Shown here one piece after another: positions 5,479 to 7,989 of a stretch of 7,989 nucleotides of DNA (position 1 is its first letter; every line of letters begins with the position of its first letter). The DNA comes from JAFAXD01 sp035472475. GTDB taxonomy: Bacteria; Pseudomonadota; Alphaproteobacteria; Rhizobiales; Xanthobacteraceae. The translations under genes and the position numbers were made by a program. Location of the stretch: NCBI GenBank assembly GCA_035472475.1, contig DATIPA010000116.1, positions 1 to 7,989 on the forward strand, given 5' to 3'. Under the pieces are notes generated by a model, which ran no database searches, had not been told where the DNA came from, and worked only from the letters and a program-made list of their open reading frames with translations.

Positions 5479-5897
5479 GCCGGCATTGGATTGTCGTTGC
5501 GTCCGCGCAGCATGTGCAGCGCGGGCGGACGCGCGGGTTCATTCAGGCCTGCCACGGCAAACCGGGGCCGTTGCGGCGCATGCAACCGGGCGACGGCGTC
5601 ATCTGCTACTCGCCAACCGGAACATTCGGCGGGAAGGACCGCCTGCAGGCGTTCACCGGCATTGGCACGGTCACGGACGACAACGTCTATCAGGTCGATA
5701 TGGGCGGCGGGTTCCACCCATTCCGGCGCGACGTCGCCTATCTGGATTCACAGGCCGCGCCCATCGGGCCGCTGCGCAACGAGCTTGATCTGACCCGGGA
5801 CAACCGCAACTGGGGATCGCGTTTCCGGTTCGGGCTCGTGCCAATTACACCCGGCGACTTCCAAAAGATTGCGCAAGCCATGAACGCGCGAGCGTGA
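5475..5897 (+). CDS. EVE-domain protein (UPF0310 family)
   Basis: A 140-residue protein made of one EVE domain, a PUA-like fold thought to recognise modified bases in nucleic acids. Visible family features: HWIVVASAQHVQRG (4-17) at the start, GFIQACHGKPGPLRRMQPGD (21-40), VICYSP (42-47), the strand FTGIGTV (60-66) and the closing segment NWGSRFRFGLVPITPGDFQK (112-131), where an aromatic-rich WGxxFRxG stretch precedes a DFxxI helix. The length fits the stand-alone UPF0310 proteins. ATG 5475-5477 overlaps the VOC stop (ATGA), so the two proteins are translationally coupled. The same frame is open upstream to 5076 across the VOC gene, but that part lacks family similarity and the VOC gene is well supported. 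A role in reading modified DNA or RNA is family knowledge, not shown here; how it relates to the VOC partner is unclear. Confidence 0.88.
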   Translation: MSRHWIVVASAQHVQRGRTRGFIQACHGKPGPLRRMQPGDGVICYSPTGTFGGKDRLQAFTGIGTVTDDNVYQVDMGGGFHPFRRDVAYLDSQAAPIGPLRNELDLTRDNRNWGSRFRFGLVPITPGDFQKIAQAMNARA

Positions 5898-5949
5898 CGG
5901 GCCACCTGTGACGGAATAGCGGGTGACACAATGCACCCTCTCCTGTTTG

Positions 5950-5973
5950 CTAGCGGGCGTTCCTGCTAGGAGG
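5950..5973 (+). promoter_or_regulatory. Hairpin reaching into the Shine-Dalgarno of the DUF3500 gene
   Basis: CTAGCGGG (5950-5957) can pair with CCTGCTAG (5962-5969) around a CGTT loop: eight pairs, one a G-U. The right arm includes the first two bases of AGGAGG (5968-5973), the strong ribosome binding site four bases before the GTG at 5978. The hairpin could dampen ribosome access, or at DNA level be a small operator. The ribosome binding site itself is clear; its regulation is inferred. Confidence 0.42.
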
Positions 5974-5977
5974 CCCG

Positions 5978-7225
5978 GTGAGCAAATACGATTTTCGCCC
6001 GTTCGTGCCCAAGCCCGACTACCACCGCATCGCCAATCTCGGGCGCGACCACTACGAACACGCCGAACGCGCCGCCGCCAATCCGCGCGTGCAGAAGATG
6101 CTGCTCGAGCCCTGGGCCAAGCTCTATGAAGCGCCCTTCGTCGGCATCACCACCGACGGCAAGCCGCGCGCGAACCTGTTTTCCCGCAATCCGAACGGTG
6201 CGCCGGTCGAAGCGATGGCGGCGGCCGCCACCAACCTCCTCGCAGTTCTATCCCCGGAGCAGCGCAAGGTCGTGATGTTTCCGGTCAATGCGCCAGACTG
6301 GCGGCTTTGGAACAACACCGAGATCTATCTCTACCAATATGGCCTGCGGCTCGAGGAGCTGACCGAGAGCGTCCGCGACGGCGTGCTCGCGGTCGTGCAC
6401 GCGAGCTTGAGCCCAACGGGGTACGAGAAGACCCGCGACGTCATGCGGCTCAATTTGTTTCTGGGCGAGCTCGTCGGCAACACCAAGGTGTTCGGCGAAT
6501 TCAGCTACAACTTCGCGCTGTTCGGCGCGCCATCGACCAGCGAACCGTGGGGCTGGCAACTGATGGGGCATCACCTGGCGCTCAATTGCATCGTCGTCGA
6601 CGATCAGTTGCTGCTGTCGCCGACCTTCATGGGCGCCGAGCCGAACTTTGCCGACAGTGGCCCGTTCGCGCACGTGCATCTCTTCCAAGACGAGGAGAAC
6701 GGCGGCCTCGGGCTCATTCGTTCATTGAGTTCCCAGCAGCAGCAACAGGCGATCGTGAACCATTCGATCCTCGGCACGGATCAGCCGCCCGGCCGCTGGC
6801 ATCCGGCCGATCATCTGCATCTCGGTGGCGCGCGGCGCGACAACAGCATCATCCCCTACGAGGGCATCCGGGCGGCCGAGTTTTCGTCCGAGCAGCGCCG
6901 CCGGCTGCTCAACCTTATCGCGGCGTTCGTGGACCCGATGCCGCCCGGCCCGCTCAAGGCCCGCATGGAGGAGGTCGAGCACCATCTCGCCGAAACGCAC
7001 TTTTGCTGGATCGGCGGCACCGGCGAGCACAACCCGTTCTACTACCGGATCCAAAGCCCGGTCGTGATGATCGAGTTCGATCACCATTCCGGCGTCTATC
7101 TGACCAACGAACGGCCTGAAAAATTCCATGTCCATACGCTGGTGCGCACACCCAACGGTAACGACTACGGCGTCGATCTGCTGCGCATGCACTACGAACA
7201 CGCCCACAAGCCCAAAGCGAAATGA
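5978..7225 (+). CDS. DUF3500 family protein
   Basis: A 415-residue protein that I recognise as DUF3500, a family with no established function. Visible hallmarks: FGAPSTSEPWGWQLMGHHLALN (182-203, key residues W191, W193, H198, H199, N203), FMGAEPNF (217-224), a helical segment with FSSEQRRRLLNLIAAF (302-317), then YYRIQSPVVMIEFDHHSGVY (355-374) and HVHTLVRTPNGNDYG (384-398). Clusters of His and acidic residues (HH, HVH, HPADHLHL, EFDHH) suggest a metal site; that is inference. No signal peptide or membrane segment is seen, so it is probably cytoplasmic. A QQQQQ run (253-257) marks a surface linker. The GTG start follows AGGAGG at four bases. The gene is followed after 27 bases by the MetE-like gene and probably shares its message, which suggests a joint catabolic or C1-transfer role that cannot be specified. 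Confidence 0.82.
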   Translation: MSKYDFRPFVPKPDYHRIANLGRDHYEHAERAAANPRVQKMLLEPWAKLYEAPFVGITTDGKPRANLFSRNPNGAPVEAMAAAATNLLAVLSPEQRKVVMFPVNAPDWRLWNNTEIYLYQYGLRLEELTESVRDGVLAVVHASLSPTGYEKTRDVMRLNLFLGELVGNTKVFGEFSYNFALFGAPSTSEPWGWQLMGHHLALNCIVVDDQLLLSPTFMGAEPNFADSGPFAHVHLFQDEENGGLGLIRSLSSQQQQQAIVNHSILGTDQPPGRWHPADHLHLGGARRDNSIIPYEGIRAAEFSSEQRRRLLNLIAAFVDPMPPGPLKARMEEVEHHLAETHFCWIGGTGEHNPFYYRIQSPVVMIEFDHHSGVYLTNERPEKFHVHTLVRTPNGNDYGVDLLRMHYEHAHKPKAK

Positions 7226-7252
7226 TCCAAAACCACCGACCGGGAGGATCTG

Positions 7253-7989
7253 ATGAGCGCGGATCGCAGCAAGCGCCCTATTGTGCACTTCGTCGGAAGC
7301 ATCCCCTTGCCCGACACCGAAACAGTGTTCCGCACATTGTCGGCGGCGGCTGGACCGCACCTCATCCGTCTTCCTGACGGCGAAACCGGGATCCGCAAGA
7401 CGTGGATCCGGTTTCTGCAGGACGTGCTGGCGGAGCATCCGGCGATTGAACGCGCCAACGTTCCGCCGTTTCGCTTCACGCAATGGGACGGCAAGGTGTT
7501 GCGCGAAATTCCGCGGCTGCAGATCAAGCCCGGCGCCAAGCCCGACGCGGCGGGCTTTAAGACCGGCTATGCCGACATGGCGATCGAATCTTGGGCGGCG
7601 TTCGACCGCATGCAGAAAGCCGGCGTCATTCCGCCTGGCGTGAAGTTTCAGATCTGCCTGCCGACGCCGATCGCGCCGACCTATAACAATATCGTGCCGT
7701 CGGATCGGCAAGGTGTCCTGCCGGCACTGACCCAGCACTTCGCAGGCGAGGTCGCAAAGATCGCCAAGGCGATCCCCAACGACCGGCTCGCGATCCAATG
7801 GGACGTCTGCCAGGAAGTGCTCGCCTGGGAAGGCTACTACGACAAGGGACCGGTCGATTTTCGGACCGAGACGCTCGACGTACTCGGCAAGGTCGGCGAT
7901 GCGGTGCCCGGTGCAGTCGAGCTTGGCTATCACCTGTGCTACGGCAGCCCGGCCGATGAACACCTGGTGCAGCCCAAAGATACCGGCCT
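7253..7989 (+). CDS. UROD/MetE-like barrel protein, 3' end beyond window
   Basis: The frame starts at ATG 7253 with GGGAGG (7242-7247) five bases ahead, and stays open to the window end (245 complete codons; C terminus missing). The visible part opens with PIVHFVGSIPLP (9-20) and LIRLPDGETGIRKTWIRF (37-54), has QICLPTPIAPTYNNIVPS (133-150), DRLAIQWDVCQEVLAWEG (177-194) and ends in VELGYHLCYGSPADEH (222-237). The barrel-like alternation and the HLCYG segment (H227, C229) recall the zinc-binding His-x-Cys of cobalamin-independent methionine synthase; D184, C186 and E188 form a second polar cluster. This places it tentatively in the UROD/MetE-like superfamily, where members move methyl groups or decarboxylate porphyrins, but it lacks enough match to call it MetE. 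It follows the DUF3500 gene closely and likely shares an operon with it. The actual reaction is unknown. Confidence 0.72.
   Translation, partial: MSADRSKRPIVHFVGSIPLPDTETVFRTLSAAAGPHLIRLPDGETGIRKTWIRFLQDVLAEHPAIERANVPPFRFTQWDGKVLREIPRLQIKPGAKPDAAGFKTGYADMAIESWAAFDRMQKAGVIPPGVKFQICLPTPIAPTYNNIVPSDRQGVLPALTQHFAGEVAKIAKAIPNDRLAIQWDVCQEVLAWEGYYDKGPVDFRTETLDVLGKVGDAVPGAVELGYHLCYGSPADEHLVQPKDTG

Noticed and set aside
5894..5928. Three GTGAC(G/A) direct repeats spaced 14-15 bases after the EVE gene
   Set aside because: The units are short and the first overlaps coding sequence. This is within chance for GC-rich DNA, although iterated activator sites cannot be ruled out.
6722..7963. Minus-strand ORF of 413 codons opposite the DUF3500 and MetE-like genes
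   Set aside because: Its length is striking, but both sense-strand genes have ribosome binding sites and family motifs. The antisense protein shows no recognisable domain and spans two separate sense genes.

Overview
The window is high-GC DNA with mostly G/C-ending codons and frequent GTG starts. All genes are on the + strand, in four blocks. The protein families and the style of the sequences point to an alphaproteobacterium of the Bradyrhizobium/Hyphomicrobiales kind. That assignment is inference from recognition, not from a search. No RNA gene, insertion sequence, CRISPR array or origin was seen.

Block 1 (about 1-1997) encodes the two subunits of an aromatic ring-hydroxylating (Rieske non-heme iron) dioxygenase, alpha (97-1473) and beta (1470-1997), joined by a 4-base stop/start overlap. 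No ferredoxin or reductase is in view, and the substrate cannot be read from the sequence. A 314-base AT-richer gap follows, with a candidate stress-sigma (EcfG-type) promoter.

Block 2 (2312-4234) is one large modular chitinase-like gene: an N-terminal RTX-like beta domain with no Sec signal peptide, a Pro/Thr linker, two chitin-binding modules from an internal duplication, a fibronectin type III domain, a Gly/Ser linker and a GH18 catalytic domain.

Block 3 (4235-5897) is a small regulatory module: a YafY-like HTH-WYL regulator, then a VOC-fold protein overlapping an EVE-domain (UPF0310) protein by 4 bases. The regulator and the VOC-EVE pair each have upstream a 23-base palindrome built on CTGCTGACA / CAGCAG. 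The two copies match at 20 of 23 positions and lie at similar distances from their start codons. The simplest reading is that the WYL regulator controls itself and the neighbouring pair through these sites.

Block 4 (5978-7989, running off the end) is a DUF3500 protein followed 27 bases later by a partial gene for a protein that resembles the UROD/MetE-like barrel superfamily. The DUF3500 gene has a small hairpin reaching into its Shine-Dalgarno sequence. The functions of both genes are unknown.

The most noteworthy signals are the paired operators, the unusual export-type domain at the N terminus of the chitinase, and the uncharacterised DUF3500/MetE-like pair.
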